From: an uncultured Lachnospiraceae bacterium
GTDB taxonomy: Bacteria; Bacillota; Clostridia; Lachnospirales; Lachnospiraceae
NCBI GenBank assembly: GCA_910579495.1
Contig: CAJTVD010000004.1
Span: 1-45,814 of the forward strand
Direction: 5' to 3'
DNA length: 45,814 nt
Below are positions 16,656-25,856 of this stretch, piece after piece. A model generated the notes under the pieces. The model saw only the letters and a list, made by a program, of their open reading frames with translations. It was not told where the DNA came from and searched no databases. Both the position numbers and the translations under genes were made by a program. Every line of letters begins with the position of its first letter. The stretch's first letter is position 1.

Positions 16656-18089
16656 ATGTGGAAAATTTATTTTTTTGGTGCAGGGAAAAAGGGAAAATAT
16701 TGGGTTAAGTTTTTAAAAGAATTTAATATGGCACCAGAGGGATTTATAGATAACAACCAATTGCTGTGGGGGAGCAGTTATGAGGGGGTTCCGGTTTATG
16801 CTCCTGATAGATTAAATGCTGGGGTATTTGATTATGTAGCTGTTACATGTAATGCTGGGGAAGTTATCTTCTGGCAGTTATTGGAGATGGGGATTGAAGA
16901 AGATAGAATTCTTTTTGGATATCATAGATTAAAAAATTATCTCTTCTATTTTGTTGCAAAAAGTTCTATGCCAGGAGGCTTTATTATACCAGAAAGTGCG
17001 GTAAGGCCAAAGCCCAGAGTACTATTTGATTTGCAGAACGGCATGGTTCTTGGGGGTGTGGAGGCTTGGGTATATGGACTGGCAGGGCAGTTAAAACAAC
17101 AGGGGGTTGAAGGAGCATACCTTACCACAGACAATACAGTGGAAGCCTTTGTGGATAAAACTTATCCGTCCCATTTATTTCGGTACCTGGAGTATATGGG
17201 AGAAAAGGAAATAATTGAGTCAAGTGTACGTGTGATTGCAGAAAATCTTCCTTGCACAATTATCTGCAATTTTCCACAATATATATTTTGGTCAGCCTGT
17301 ATAGCAAAGATGAGATATCCAGGACAGGTGCGGATTATCGCTGTACAGCATAACGATGATAAGGCTTATTATGAGGCATATGCTTTGTGGTGTAAATATA
17401 TTGACAGATGTCTTGCTATTAGCATGGACATAGAAGAGAAGTTGGCTGCATATGGTGTGGACAGGGACAAAATGATGTCTATCGGATGGTATGTATCCTG
17501 TGATAAAACCCTGTGCAGATCATGGAGTAAAGAAGGGTTCCCAATACAAATTGGATATGCGGGAAGAGTGACAGTGACGCAGAAAAGGGTGGATTTATTG
17601 CTGGAGATAGCATTAAAGTTAAAGGAAAAGAATATCCGGTTCTGCCTGAATATTGCAGGGACAGGAAACTATGCGGAAATAATGGATAGACGTGTACAGG
17701 AGGAGGGTCTCTGTAGTTATGTAAATATGATAGGATGTATAGCCCGGGGTAAGATACCTGATTTTTGGAAGAAGCAGGATATTATGGTTAGCTGTTCAGA
17801 GTGGGAAGGCCATAGTATTTCACAGTCAGAAGCAATGGCAGCCGGGGCAGTGCCGGTTGTCACAGACGTATCGGGGGCACGGGATGATGTGGCGGATAGA
17901 TATAACGGTTTTGTGGTGCCAGTTGGTGATCTGGATGCTTTTACAGACACAATATGCTTTCTATATCATAATCGCGGCAAGATGGAGCAAATGGGGAAAC
18001 ATGCCCATGAGACTGTTTATAAACGGCAAAAAGAGATGGATGAAAAAGCCTTTTGGGACAGGCTGTTAGGTGAGATGTGGAATCATTAA
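16656..18089 (+). CDS. Rossmann-like module fused to GT4 glycosyltransferase
   Basis: Residues 1-95 are the recurrent module at the very N-terminus (IYFFGAGKKGKYWVKF, then DNNQLLWGSSYEGVPVY). From about residue 120 the GT4 fold follows: NGMVLGGVEAWVYGLAGQL at the acceptor loop, QIGYAGRVTVTQKRVDLLL, NIAGTGNYAEIM, SCSEWEGHSISQSEAMAAG (E-x7-E) and a closing VTDVSGARDDV. The length of 477 residues equals module plus a normal GT4. The start has a weak AAGGGGA site twelve bases upstream. It should extend the glycan by one residue from a nucleotide sugar. Confidence 0.82.
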   Translation: MWKIYFFGAGKKGKYWVKFLKEFNMAPEGFIDNNQLLWGSSYEGVPVYAPDRLNAGVFDYVAVTCNAGEVIFWQLLEMGIEEDRILFGYHRLKNYLFYFVAKSSMPGGFIIPESAVRPKPRVLFDLQNGMVLGGVEAWVYGLAGQLKQQGVEGAYLTTDNTVEAFVDKTYPSHLFRYLEYMGEKEIIESSVRVIAENLPCTIICNFPQYIFWSACIAKMRYPGQVRIIAVQHNDDKAYYEAYALWCKYIDRCLAISMDIEEKLAAYGVDRDKMMSIGWYVSCDKTLCRSWSKEGFPIQIGYAGRVTVTQKRVDLLLEIALKLKEKNIRFCLNIAGTGNYAEIMDRRVQEEGLCSYVNMIGCIARGKIPDFWKKQDIMVSCSEWEGHSISQSEAMAAGAVPVVTDVSGARDDVADRYNGFVVPVGDLDAFTDTICFLYHNRGKMEQMGKHAHETVYKRQKEMDEKAFWDRLLGEMWNH

Positions 18090-18108
18090 ACGATAGGAGA
18101 AAGCACAT

Positions 18109-18192
18109 ATGTATAATCAGATTGAATTATATATGGAACCGGAGATGGTTTTAGATAAAATGGAGGATGCCTACTGTTGCAATGAATGCTAA
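18109..18192 (+). CDS. Short ORF (27 codons) translationally coupled to the next GT2 gene
   Basis: An ATG with AGGAGA eight bases upstream opens a 27-residue frame rich in Met and acidic residues (MYNQIELYMEPEMVLDK) that ends in Cys-Cys-Asn-Glu-Cys. Its stop overlaps the first codons of the GT2 gene at 18182, whose own ribosome site is poor. It may be a coupling or leader peptide, or the remains of a longer gene. I recognise no family. Confidence 0.35.
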   Translation: MYNQIELYMEPEMVLDKMEDAYCCNEC

Positions 18193-19537
18193 AGTATCTG
18201 TTATTTTACCTTCACTAAATGTGGCAAATTATATTAGAGAGTGCCTGAATAGTGTTATTAACCAAACACTATATGAATTGGAAATTATCTGCGTTGATGC
18301 ATGTTCTACAGATGGGACGGAAGAAATATTGCGGGAGTACGCAAAAAGAGATGAAAGAATTGTTATCTTGCACAGTGAAATAAAAAGTTATGGTAAGCAG
18401 GTTAACATGGGGTTGGAATTTGCAGGCGGGGAATATATTGCGGTATTAGAGACCGATGACTGGATTGTACCGGATATGTATCAATGTCTGTATGAGTATG
18501 CGGTGGCGGATAAATTGGATTATGTAGCCGCAGACTTTGATGTGTTTTATGAATTACAAAATGGCTGCAATTATTACTCTAGGAGGGCTCTTTTTCCGCC
18601 AAATAAACAGGATTGGTATGGAAAAATATTATACTCTGAACAAATTGCTACGTTGCGGGCCTCCGATTATGTGCTATGGAGAGGAATTTATGATAGAAAA
18701 TTTTTAAACGGTAATCACATAAGGATGCATGAATCGGCAGGGGCAGCCTTTCAGGACATGGGTTTTTTACAGCAGGTTAAGACTTTTGCAGAGAAGGCAA
18801 AATATATTAATGAAAGTTTTTATAGATACAGGCAGGGGAGAGAGGCTGCTTCTTCTGTAAGCCTGGAAGGGCTTAGGTATTATGCAGGGGAATTTGATTG
18901 GCTGAATGGACGGGAAGCATTTTATTCTAATCTAAAGGGGATTCATAAGAAATACTATTATTTTACCATGAGTATTTCCTTTATCACTAAATATGAACAG
19001 GTATTAGAGTGTTTGGAGGGGAATTGGCAAGATATAAGGCTTGCAGAACCTTATAAATGGTTCAGAAAACAGATGGTGGCAGCCATTAACAAAAGACTTA
19101 TAGAAGAAACAATGTATAAAAAAGAGGTGTGGGAACGGTTCATGATTTTGCTTGCATCTCCCAGAACCCATGCAGTGCAGGCTGTCCGTAAAAAAATAGA
19201 AAAAGAAGAAATCATGAAGTTATTGCTTCATCTTACGAAAAGGCGCCCAGTGGCCATATTTGGGTGTGGTAATAGGGGAGAAAGGCTTATGCATTTCTGC
19301 AATAGTAATAATATTCCTATTGCGTCATTTTGTGATAATAATGCAGCACTTCATGGTGAAAGGAAATTGGGAATTCGGATTATTTCACCCAAAGAATTAA
19401 AAGATGAATTATATAATAAAAATGAGGTAGTGATATTATCTATGAAAGAAGGCAAGGAGCAGGTAAAGGAGCAGTTATTAAATTTGGGAATTGAAATTGA
19501 CAGAATAATAGATGAAATACCTGAAGGGATTTTATAA
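18182..19537 (+). CDS. GT2 glycosyltransferase with C-terminal Rossmann-like module (AT-rich paralogue)
   Basis: From ATG 18182 the protein opens MNAKVSVILPSLNVANYIRE, followed by CVDACSTDGTEEIL, YGKQVNMGLEFAGGEY and the metal site VLETDDWIVPDMY, a standard GT2 GT-A fold. In-frame ATG 18167 is possible but its GGAGG touches the start. Residues from about 355 carry the module VAIFGCGNRGERLMHF, CDNNAALHG and a closing VVILSMKEG. It is a close paralogue of the next gene, sharing both domains in the same order, yet it is clearly richer in AT, so the two were probably acquired or diverged separately. Confidence 0.82.
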   Translation: MNAKVSVILPSLNVANYIRECLNSVINQTLYELEIICVDACSTDGTEEILREYAKRDERIVILHSEIKSYGKQVNMGLEFAGGEYIAVLETDDWIVPDMYQCLYEYAVADKLDYVAADFDVFYELQNGCNYYSRRALFPPNKQDWYGKILYSEQIATLRASDYVLWRGIYDRKFLNGNHIRMHESAGAAFQDMGFLQQVKTFAEKAKYINESFYRYRQGREAASSVSLEGLRYYAGEFDWLNGREAFYSNLKGIHKKYYYFTMSISFITKYEQVLECLEGNWQDIRLAEPYKWFRKQMVAAINKRLIEETMYKKEVWERFMILLASPRTHAVQAVRKKIEKEEIMKLLLHLTKRRPVAIFGCGNRGERLMHFCNSNNIPIASFCDNNAALHGERKLGIRIISPKELKDELYNKNEVVILSMKEGKEQVKEQLLNLGIEIDRIIDEIPEGIL

Positions 19538-19570
19538 ATAGCAATAGAAAATTTTTAAGTGAGGTGCATC

Positions 19571-20980
19571 ATGCCCAAAGTATCAATTATCCTTCCGTCC
19601 CTCAATGTGGCGGCCTATATCCGTGAGTGTATGGAGAGCGTAATAAACCAAACCCTATTGGATATCGAAATTCTATGCATTGATGCAGGTTCTACAGATG
19701 GTACCTGCGAAATCATACAGGAATATACTGCAAAAGACAGCCGGGTGCGCTTTATTAGTTCTGAGAAGCGAAGCTATGGTTATCAGATGAACTTAGGGAT
19801 GGAACTGGCACAAGGGGAATACATAGGGATCGTGGAGACAGACGATTCTGTGGAGCCGGATATGTATGAAGTCCTTTATCACAAAGCTGTGGGGCAAAAT
19901 CTGGATTATGTGAAAGCGGGTTTTTATACTATGGTTACTCCTTATAAGGGGGAGAAATATCTTTTAGAGAATTACCTGGGCGATTCGGGGCAAATTTTGT
20001 CATCACAATATTTTATAGAGAAAAATCTCTCTCCGGATGTATATATATGGAACGGTATTTATAAACGTTCGTTTTTACAGGAATTTGATATCCGCCTGAA
20101 TGAGAGCCCGGGTGCCGCCTTCCAGGACTGTGGTTTCCGGTATCTGGTGGACATGCATCTTCGCAGAGGTATGTTTATTAACCGCCTGTTTTATCACTAC
20201 AGGCGGGATAATGCCGCTGCCTCAACATATAATCCGCATTTTGTCCGCTTCAATCTGGCGGAATGCCGGTATATTCGGGAACGGATGCTGCGTGATGGTG
20301 TGACAGACAGGGACAGGCGTGCCTTTATGGCCAGGGAGACAGTGATGATGGCGCTCTCCCCTTATACCACGTTCCGGGAGCACAGCCTGCCGAATAAAGA
20401 GATTTTTTCGGATTTGGATGAATTCCGCAGGATTATTATTGCGGATAAGGCGCAAGGGCTTTTAAGACAGGAGGAAATGCTCCCGTCGCACTGGGTCGAG
20501 ATGCGCCTGTTTACGGAACAGCCCAAAGCCTATGAAGCTTATATAGGTATCAAAGCAAAGGCAAATTACGATGTTTATGGCAATTTTGTGCAGAAAATGG
20601 CCAGCAAGGGACAGTTAATCGTGTTTTGTACCGGGAAAGTGGCAAAGTATGCGCTGTGCCTTTGCAGGATGAACTGCCTGGAGAATATCGTTGCCCTGTG
20701 TGATAACGATCCGGACAAGTGGGGCACCAGTTATTATGGGCATTTAGTCCTGTCGCCGGAAGATGCCGCCAGCCGCTATCCCAACGCCCATTATCTGGTG
20801 GCCAAGAGGGGGGAGGTAAAGGAAATCCTGCAGCAATTGTCGGACCTGGGCGTGAAAAAGGAACAAATATCTGTATACAGGCTTCCGCTCAATGCCTTTG
20901 GCAGTACAAATTTGTTTATGCGTGGCTATGGGGCGGAGGATATACTTGGCGGAAAGGCAGGGAAAGAGGATGACGGCTGA
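19571..20980 (+). CDS. GT2 glycosyltransferase with C-terminal Rossmann-like module (GC-richer paralogue)
   Basis: ATG 19571 gives MPKVSIILPSLNVAAYIRE, with GAGGTG five to six bases upstream. CIDAGSTDGTCEIIQ, YGYQMNLGMELAQGEY and VETDDSVEPDMYEV complete the GT2 domain. The C-terminal module is drifted at the glycine loop (LIVFCTGKVAKYALCL, Cys-Thr-Gly-Lys instead of GxGxxG) but keeps CDNDPDKWGTSYYG. From here on codons are visibly more GC-rich than in the genes to the left. The stop overlaps the next start by 11 bases. It probably performs a transfer similar to that of its paralogue, or one step further along the same chain. Confidence 0.82.
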   Translation: MPKVSIILPSLNVAAYIRECMESVINQTLLDIEILCIDAGSTDGTCEIIQEYTAKDSRVRFISSEKRSYGYQMNLGMELAQGEYIGIVETDDSVEPDMYEVLYHKAVGQNLDYVKAGFYTMVTPYKGEKYLLENYLGDSGQILSSQYFIEKNLSPDVYIWNGIYKRSFLQEFDIRLNESPGAAFQDCGFRYLVDMHLRRGMFINRLFYHYRRDNAAASTYNPHFVRFNLAECRYIRERMLRDGVTDRDRRAFMARETVMMALSPYTTFREHSLPNKEIFSDLDEFRRIIIADKAQGLLRQEEMLPSHWVEMRLFTEQPKAYEAYIGIKAKANYDVYGNFVQKMASKGQLIVFCTGKVAKYALCLCRMNCLENIVALCDNDPDKWGTSYYGHLVLSPEDAASRYPNAHYLVAKRGEVKEILQQLSDLGVKKEQISVYRLPLNAFGSTNLFMRGYGAEDILGGKAGKEDDG

Positions 20981-23300
20981 GCAGAGGCAGAGGGAATTGC
21001 CCAAGGCAATCATAAAATGGTATGAGATAAAAAAGGAAAGCAGGGTTGCCTGTGTGGTATATGAAGAGGGAAACAGTGCCCGGATTGCGGAAGCATTAGA
21101 GGAAATGGGGCTGCAGGTGGAGCGCCTGGCGCTTGATGCACTGGAAACCAATGCCGGGTATCAGGGAGATGGCTATGATATTATGGTGGCGGTTGATATT
21201 CTGGAATACGCGAAGGATGCGGCAGCTTTACTAACCCATATCAAAAGCCTGCTCAAATCAGACGGCAGGTTTCTGTTAGCGGCGGATAACCGGCTGGGCA
21301 TCCGGTATTTCTGCGGGGATCAGGATTTCTTTACTAATAAAAACTATGACGGCATTGAAAACTACAGGCATCTGCTTCCCTGGGAACGGGAAGCCGCTAA
21401 GGGGAGGGCTTACGCGAAAGCGGAGATAGCCCGTTTTCTGGAAACGGCAGGATTTAAAAGCCGCCGGTTTTTTTCTGTGTTTCCAAGGCTGTCGAACCCG
21501 CAGCTGCTTCTTGGGGAGGATTATGAGCCCAATGAGGCACTGGATATCCGGATTTTCCCTGAGTACAATAGTCCGGACACAATATTTTTGATGGAGGAAG
21601 AGCTATATCCGTCCCTGATGGAGAATCACCTGCTGCATGGGATGGCAAACGGTTTTTTCGTGGAATGTCCCTTAAACGGAGCCTTTTCCCCAATCAATCA
21701 GATCACACTCTCTGGGGAAAGGGGGCCTGAAAATGCCATGGCAACTATTCTGGGGAGCGATGGCATTGTGAAGAAGCGTATCCTGTATCCGGAAGGGAAG
21801 GAGAAGCTTCAACGGCTGATTGGCAACAATCAGTATCTGCAAGCACATGGCGTGCATATGATTGAAGCGGAGCTTGTGGGAGGGGACTTGGCCATGCCCT
21901 ATGTGCCTGGCATTCCGGCAAATGATTATTTCCGGACACTGTTTGTGCAGGATCAGGAAGGTTTTCTCAGAAAACTTGATGCTTTTTGGGATATCATCCT
22001 GCATTCATCGGAGCATGCGCGGTTTGAGGAGATTAATTGGGAACAGTTTGAGCCGGGTTGGGAGAAGCGGAAAAAGGATGACCCCAATAAGGATAAGTGG
22101 AAAATAGTTGCCTCCGGTACGGAAAAGGAACGGGAGAGCCTGGGGGCAATCTTAAAAAGAGGATATCTGGATTTGGTTTCCCTGAACTGCTTTTACCAGG
22201 AGGATGATTTTGTATTTTATGACCAGGAGCTCTACTTGGAGAATGTACCCGCAAAGGCAATTATGCTCCGGACGATAGAATTTATCTACAAATTTAATGA
22301 CCAGTTAGATGGGCTGATTCCCAGGATAGAACTTTATGGACGGTATGGGCTTAATGAATACCGTAGTTTGTTCTATAAATTTATCAGTGAATTCCTGAAT
22401 ATTCTGCGGGATGATGATGGCCTGTCTGACTATTTTAAGGAAGGAAGGCGGGAGTACGGGCTTGTTCAGGAGAACCGCAGGCGCCTTAATTATTCCGGGG
22501 AAGAGTATGCTATGATTTTTAAGGATATTTTCCACCATATTAAGGGGCGGAAGCTGTACCTTTTTGGCTCGGGCAACTATGCGGAACGCTTCCGGGAAAA
22601 GTATGGGGAAATCTATCCGGTAGTGGGATTTTTGGACAATGACGAAAACCGCCAGGGGATGGAGGTGGATGGCCTGCCAGTGCTTTCACCCTCAGTCCTT
22701 AAGGAGATGAATCCTGTCGAGTATAAGGTATTGATCTGTATCCGTAACTATATGCCGGTGGTGCGGCAGCTTCACAGGGCGGGGATTCCCAATTTCAGCG
22801 TATATAATCCTTATTTGGCATATGGGGGATGCCATAAGCCGGAGGCAGAAGTACAGCAAAAAAAATATAACGTGGGCTATATAGCAGGTGTATTCGACCT
22901 TTTCCACATAGGGCATCTGAACCTGCTCAGACGGGCAAAGGAGCAGTGTAATTATCTGATTGTGGGAATCGTCACGGATGAGGGGGTAATCAGGCATAAG
23001 AAATCGAACCCGGCAATCCCTTTTGTGGAACGCATGGAGATTGTGGGTGCCTGCCGGTATGTGGACCAGGTGGTAGAGATACCTCTTAATAAGGGAGATA
23101 CAGACGAAGCATACCGTCAGTACAAATTTGACGTGCAGTTTTCGGGCAGCGATTACCAAGATGACCCCAAGTGGAAGGCGAAGCGGGATTTCCTGCAAAG
23201 GCACGGGGCAGATCTGGTTTTCTTTCCTTATACGGAGGGAATCAGTACGACCCTGCTTAAGGATGTTGTGGATGGGCGGGAGGAAAGAAAAAATGATTGA
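20970..23300 (+). CDS. Four-domain protein: methyltransferase, kinase-like region, Rossmann-like module, cytidylyltransferase
   Basis: ATG 20970 lies in the end of the previous gene with GCAGGGA six bases upstream. Residues 1-220 look like a class I methyltransferase with a weak motif I (VACVVYEEGNSARIAEAL), MVAVDILEYA and LLAADNRLGIRYF. Residues 230-480 contain GYLDLVSLNCFYQ and FVFYDQELYLE, reminiscent of atypical (APH/LPS-kinase-like) kinases; this is uncertain. Residues 527-625 are the recurrent module LYLFGSGNYAERF with FLDNDENRQG. Residues 630-765 form a TagD/GCT-type cytidylyltransferase with GVFDLFHIGHLNLLRRA and YTEGISTTLLKD. It may build a CDP-activated alcohol or phosphoethanolamine-like group and handle its attachment. 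The fusion is unusual. Confidence 0.72.
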   Translation: MTAEQRQRELPKAIIKWYEIKKESRVACVVYEEGNSARIAEALEEMGLQVERLALDALETNAGYQGDGYDIMVAVDILEYAKDAAALLTHIKSLLKSDGRFLLAADNRLGIRYFCGDQDFFTNKNYDGIENYRHLLPWEREAAKGRAYAKAEIARFLETAGFKSRRFFSVFPRLSNPQLLLGEDYEPNEALDIRIFPEYNSPDTIFLMEEELYPSLMENHLLHGMANGFFVECPLNGAFSPINQITLSGERGPENAMATILGSDGIVKKRILYPEGKEKLQRLIGNNQYLQAHGVHMIEAELVGGDLAMPYVPGIPANDYFRTLFVQDQEGFLRKLDAFWDIILHSSEHARFEEINWEQFEPGWEKRKKDDPNKDKWKIVASGTEKERESLGAILKRGYLDLVSLNCFYQEDDFVFYDQELYLENVPAKAIMLRTIEFIYKFNDQLDGLIPRIELYGRYGLNEYRSLFYKFISEFLNILRDDDGLSDYFKEGRREYGLVQENRRRLNYSGEEYAMIFKDIFHHIKGRKLYLFGSGNYAERFREKYGEIYPVVGFLDNDENRQGMEVDGLPVLSPSVLKEMNPVEYKVLICIRNYMPVVRQLHRAGIPNFSVYNPYLAYGGCHKPEAEVQQKKYNVGYIAGVFDLFHIGHLNLLRRAKEQCNYLIVGIVTDEGVIRHKKSNPAIPFVERMEIVGACRYVDQVVEIPLNKGDTDEAYRQYKFDVQFSGSDYQDDPKWKAKRDFLQRHGADLVFFPYTEGISTTLLKDVVDGREERKND

Positions 23301-24498
23301 GGACAGCCTGAGGAAACTGGCGGAGGAGGGCAGGCTGGATAAGCCAATTGTACTTTGGGGTGTCAATGGCATGACACCGGAAATCATCTCCTGGCTGCGC
23401 ACCAATGGTTATGGGGAGAAGCTGCTTTTTATCGTGGATAATTTTAAATACACATTCTGCCAGCAATGCCAGGGGCTTCCTGTTTATGAACCGGGCAAAC
23501 TCAAAGAACTGCAGGAAGGTTCTGTGGCAGCAATGTTTGCGGTGGGGAAAAACCATGTGAATATCCGTAAGCAACTGGAGGCATATGGAATCGGGGAAAT
23601 TTATAACCTGGTAAATCTTTCGGAGGGAAAGGTACTTGCCAGTTGTGGCCTGCCTTACCATTTTGAGAACCGCAGCAAGGGGAAGAAATATCTGTGCTAT
23701 ATTTTAGCCGGATATGACCCTGCGCTGTGGGACAGCACACTTGCAAGAGTGGAAGCATTTCAGAGTAGCAGCGTGGACTATTGCCTGGTGTCTTCTGGAA
23801 AGTATGTGGCTTATTTAGATGAAATGGCCAGAAGGAACGGCTGGTCTTATCTTTATACAGAGACGAATCAGGTATGCTTTATCCAGAATATGGCGATTAC
23901 TCTGCATCCGCATGCAGAGTATATTTTTAAGATAGATGAGGATATGTTTATCGGGCGGGGATTTTTTGGGAGGATGATAGAGGAATACCATAGGATTGAG
24001 CGGGAGGGGGATTATAAGATTGGATTTGTGGTTCCTGTAATTCCGTTAAACTGCACTGGCTATGTGTCCTATCTGAGGATATCTGGGAATAAGGGGGCAT
24101 ATGAGCAGCGCTTTGGCAGGGCATACAGATGTGACTTCAGCGCGGTATTTAATGTGGCAGAGACGGCAGAATTTTTGTGGGACACGATGGAAACCTTTGA
24201 CGGGATGGCTGAAAAATTTCAGGAAAATCACGGGTATCAGATTCTGGGAAGTTATTTTAATATCGGATGTATCCTGTTTTCCCGGAGCCGGTGGCTGATG
24301 ATGGGAAAGTGGCCGGAAAAGCCTGGGGAGTCTGGCATGGGGACGGATGAAGCTTATATTTACCAGGATAATATAGAAAACAGTTTGGCTATCTATGAGG
24401 TACAGGGAGTATTGGCAGGACATCTGGCATTTGGGCATCAGAAGGGGAGAATGATGGAATATTACCAGGAACATCCGGAAAAATTCCGGATTACATAA
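23293..24498 (+). CDS. Rossmann-like module fused to GT-A type glycosyltransferase
   Basis: ATG 23293 has GGAGGAAAG upstream and overlaps the previous stop by eight bases. Residues 1-115 are the recurrent module with a modified loop (IVLWGVNGMTPEIISWL) and IVDNFKYTFCQQCQG. The catalytic part begins KKYLCYILAGYDPALWDST and has EYIFKIDEDMFIGRGFF as its metal-binding DED site, then ILGSYFNIGCILFSRSRW. I place it among GT-A enzymes acting in polysaccharide clusters, with no specific family beyond that. It lies in the tightly coupled block from 19571 to 24498, where genes overlap at their ends. Confidence 0.68.
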   Translation: MIEDSLRKLAEEGRLDKPIVLWGVNGMTPEIISWLRTNGYGEKLLFIVDNFKYTFCQQCQGLPVYEPGKLKELQEGSVAAMFAVGKNHVNIRKQLEAYGIGEIYNLVNLSEGKVLASCGLPYHFENRSKGKKYLCYILAGYDPALWDSTLARVEAFQSSSVDYCLVSSGKYVAYLDEMARRNGWSYLYTETNQVCFIQNMAITLHPHAEYIFKIDEDMFIGRGFFGRMIEEYHRIEREGDYKIGFVVPVIPLNCTGYVSYLRISGNKGAYEQRFGRAYRCDFSAVFNVAETAEFLWDTMETFDGMAEKFQENHGYQILGSYFNIGCILFSRSRWLMMGKWPEKPGESGMGTDEAYIYQDNIENSLAIYEVQGVLAGHLAFGHQKGRMMEYYQEHPEKFRIT

Positions 24499-24518
24499 TT
24501 TGCGTAAAGGGGGAGGGT

Positions 24519-25820
24519 ATGAAAAAAATTTGTGCGATGGCAAGCAGTATTTTTTGCTTTGATAAGCCGGCGCAGAGCATCAAAGAGCTGAAAGCAGTGG
24601 GCATAGACAGCGTAATGTTTGATTATTCCCTGTTTTGCTCGGCGGAGGGGCTGCTTTATCAGAGGGAATGGGTGAAAGAGGCGGGACTTACAGGAGATGA
24701 AAAGCCAAAGTGGAAGCCGGAGAAGATAGAAAGGTATTACCGCAAGGTAACAGAGGCGTTCAGGGAACAGGATTTTCTTCCCTCCATTGCCCGGCTGCCG
24801 TTTACCAATGTGCAGATACATTTGGAGGATTTGAGCCAATATGAGGAATTAAACAGGCTGACGCTCAGGGTCGGCAGGGACTGCATTGGCGCTTGTGAAG
24901 AATTGGGCTGTAAGTATGTTATTATCCAGCCGTTATTTGCAGGGCTGGCACGGGGGCAGGAGTGGGAAGCCAACAGGGAATTTTACCTGGCCTTAGCGGG
25001 CACATGCAGGAAAGCGGATACGAAGCTGCTATTAATTAACCAGTGTAAGGACTGGAACGGCCATTTGGTACGCGGGGTGTGCTCGGACGGTGCCCAGGCT
25101 GCGTCCTGGATAGATGAGCTGAACAGGGCAGTGGGGACAGAGCGGTTTGGCTTTTGCCTGGATGTAGGAGAATGTAACCTGTGTGGGCAGAATATGCAGA
25201 ATATGGTATCAGCGTTGGGAGGGCGGGTCCAGGCAGTCATCCTGGCGGAGAACGACGGGCACAGACAGGCGAAATTGCTTCCCTTCACCAATGCTTACAG
25301 ACGCAGTTCCACTATGGATTGGCTTAGCGTAATCAGGGGGCTTCGGGAATTGTCTTATGATGGCTACCTGATTTTGGAAACAGTAGATACAACAGTAGCC
25401 TTTTCGCCGCTTTTACAGCCTTATCTTTACCCATTATACAAAGCAGTCCTGGATTATTTTGAAATGCAGGTTCATATGGAACGGGATTTAAAGCGTTTTG
25501 GGCATATCGCATTGTTTGGTGCAGGCAATATGTGCAGGAATTATTTAAAATGCTATGGGGAAAAGTATCCGCCGCTCTTTACCTGCGACAATAATCCGAA
25601 GCTGTGGGGGACGGAGTTTGAGGGGCTTGCAGTGAAAGATCCTGAAGAATTGAGAAACTTGCCGGAAAACAGCGGCGTGATTATCTGTAATATTTTTTAC
25701 CGGGAGATTGAGGCACAGCTGCGTTCCATGGGCATTACCAATATCGGCTATTTTAATGATGAATATATGCCCTCCTTTTATTTTGACAGGCTGAAGCGGG
25801 AAGAGATGGATGAGGAATAA
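24519..25820 (+). CDS. Xylose-isomerase-like TIM barrel with altered metal site plus C-terminal Rossmann-like module
   Basis: AAAGGGGGAGGG precedes ATG 24519. Residues 1-300 are a sugar-phosphate isomerase/epimerase (AP-endonuclease 2) type barrel. Aligned by eye with the neighbour at 25857, the usual ligand blocks are changed: IENLYE becomes LLINQCKDW, DTGHANL becomes DVGECNL, and HIHDNDG becomes ILAENDG, while ILETVD at the end keeps its Glu. Residues from about 325 carry the module IALFGAGNMCRNYLK with CDNNPKLWGTEFEG. It may be a binding protein or an isomerase with a different metal arrangement. The paired barrels suggest a sugar epimerisation step for the glycan. Confidence 0.72.
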   Translation: MKKICAMASSIFCFDKPAQSIKELKAVGIDSVMFDYSLFCSAEGLLYQREWVKEAGLTGDEKPKWKPEKIERYYRKVTEAFREQDFLPSIARLPFTNVQIHLEDLSQYEELNRLTLRVGRDCIGACEELGCKYVIIQPLFAGLARGQEWEANREFYLALAGTCRKADTKLLLINQCKDWNGHLVRGVCSDGAQAASWIDELNRAVGTERFGFCLDVGECNLCGQNMQNMVSALGGRVQAVILAENDGHRQAKLLPFTNAYRRSSTMDWLSVIRGLRELSYDGYLILETVDTTVAFSPLLQPYLYPLYKAVLDYFEMQVHMERDLKRFGHIALFGAGNMCRNYLKCYGEKYPPLFTCDNNPKLWGTEFEGLAVKDPEELRNLPENSGVIICNIFYREIEAQLRSMGITNIGYFNDEYMPSFYFDRLKREEMDEE

Positions 25821-25856
25821 GATAACAGGAGGGAACAGGTGACGGGAGGAAGCAGG

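Noticed and set aside
22692..23405. 237-residue minus-strand frame opposite the cytidylyltransferase domain
   Set aside because: The plus strand has conserved HIGH and GISTT motifs; the antisense frame has no recognisable features.
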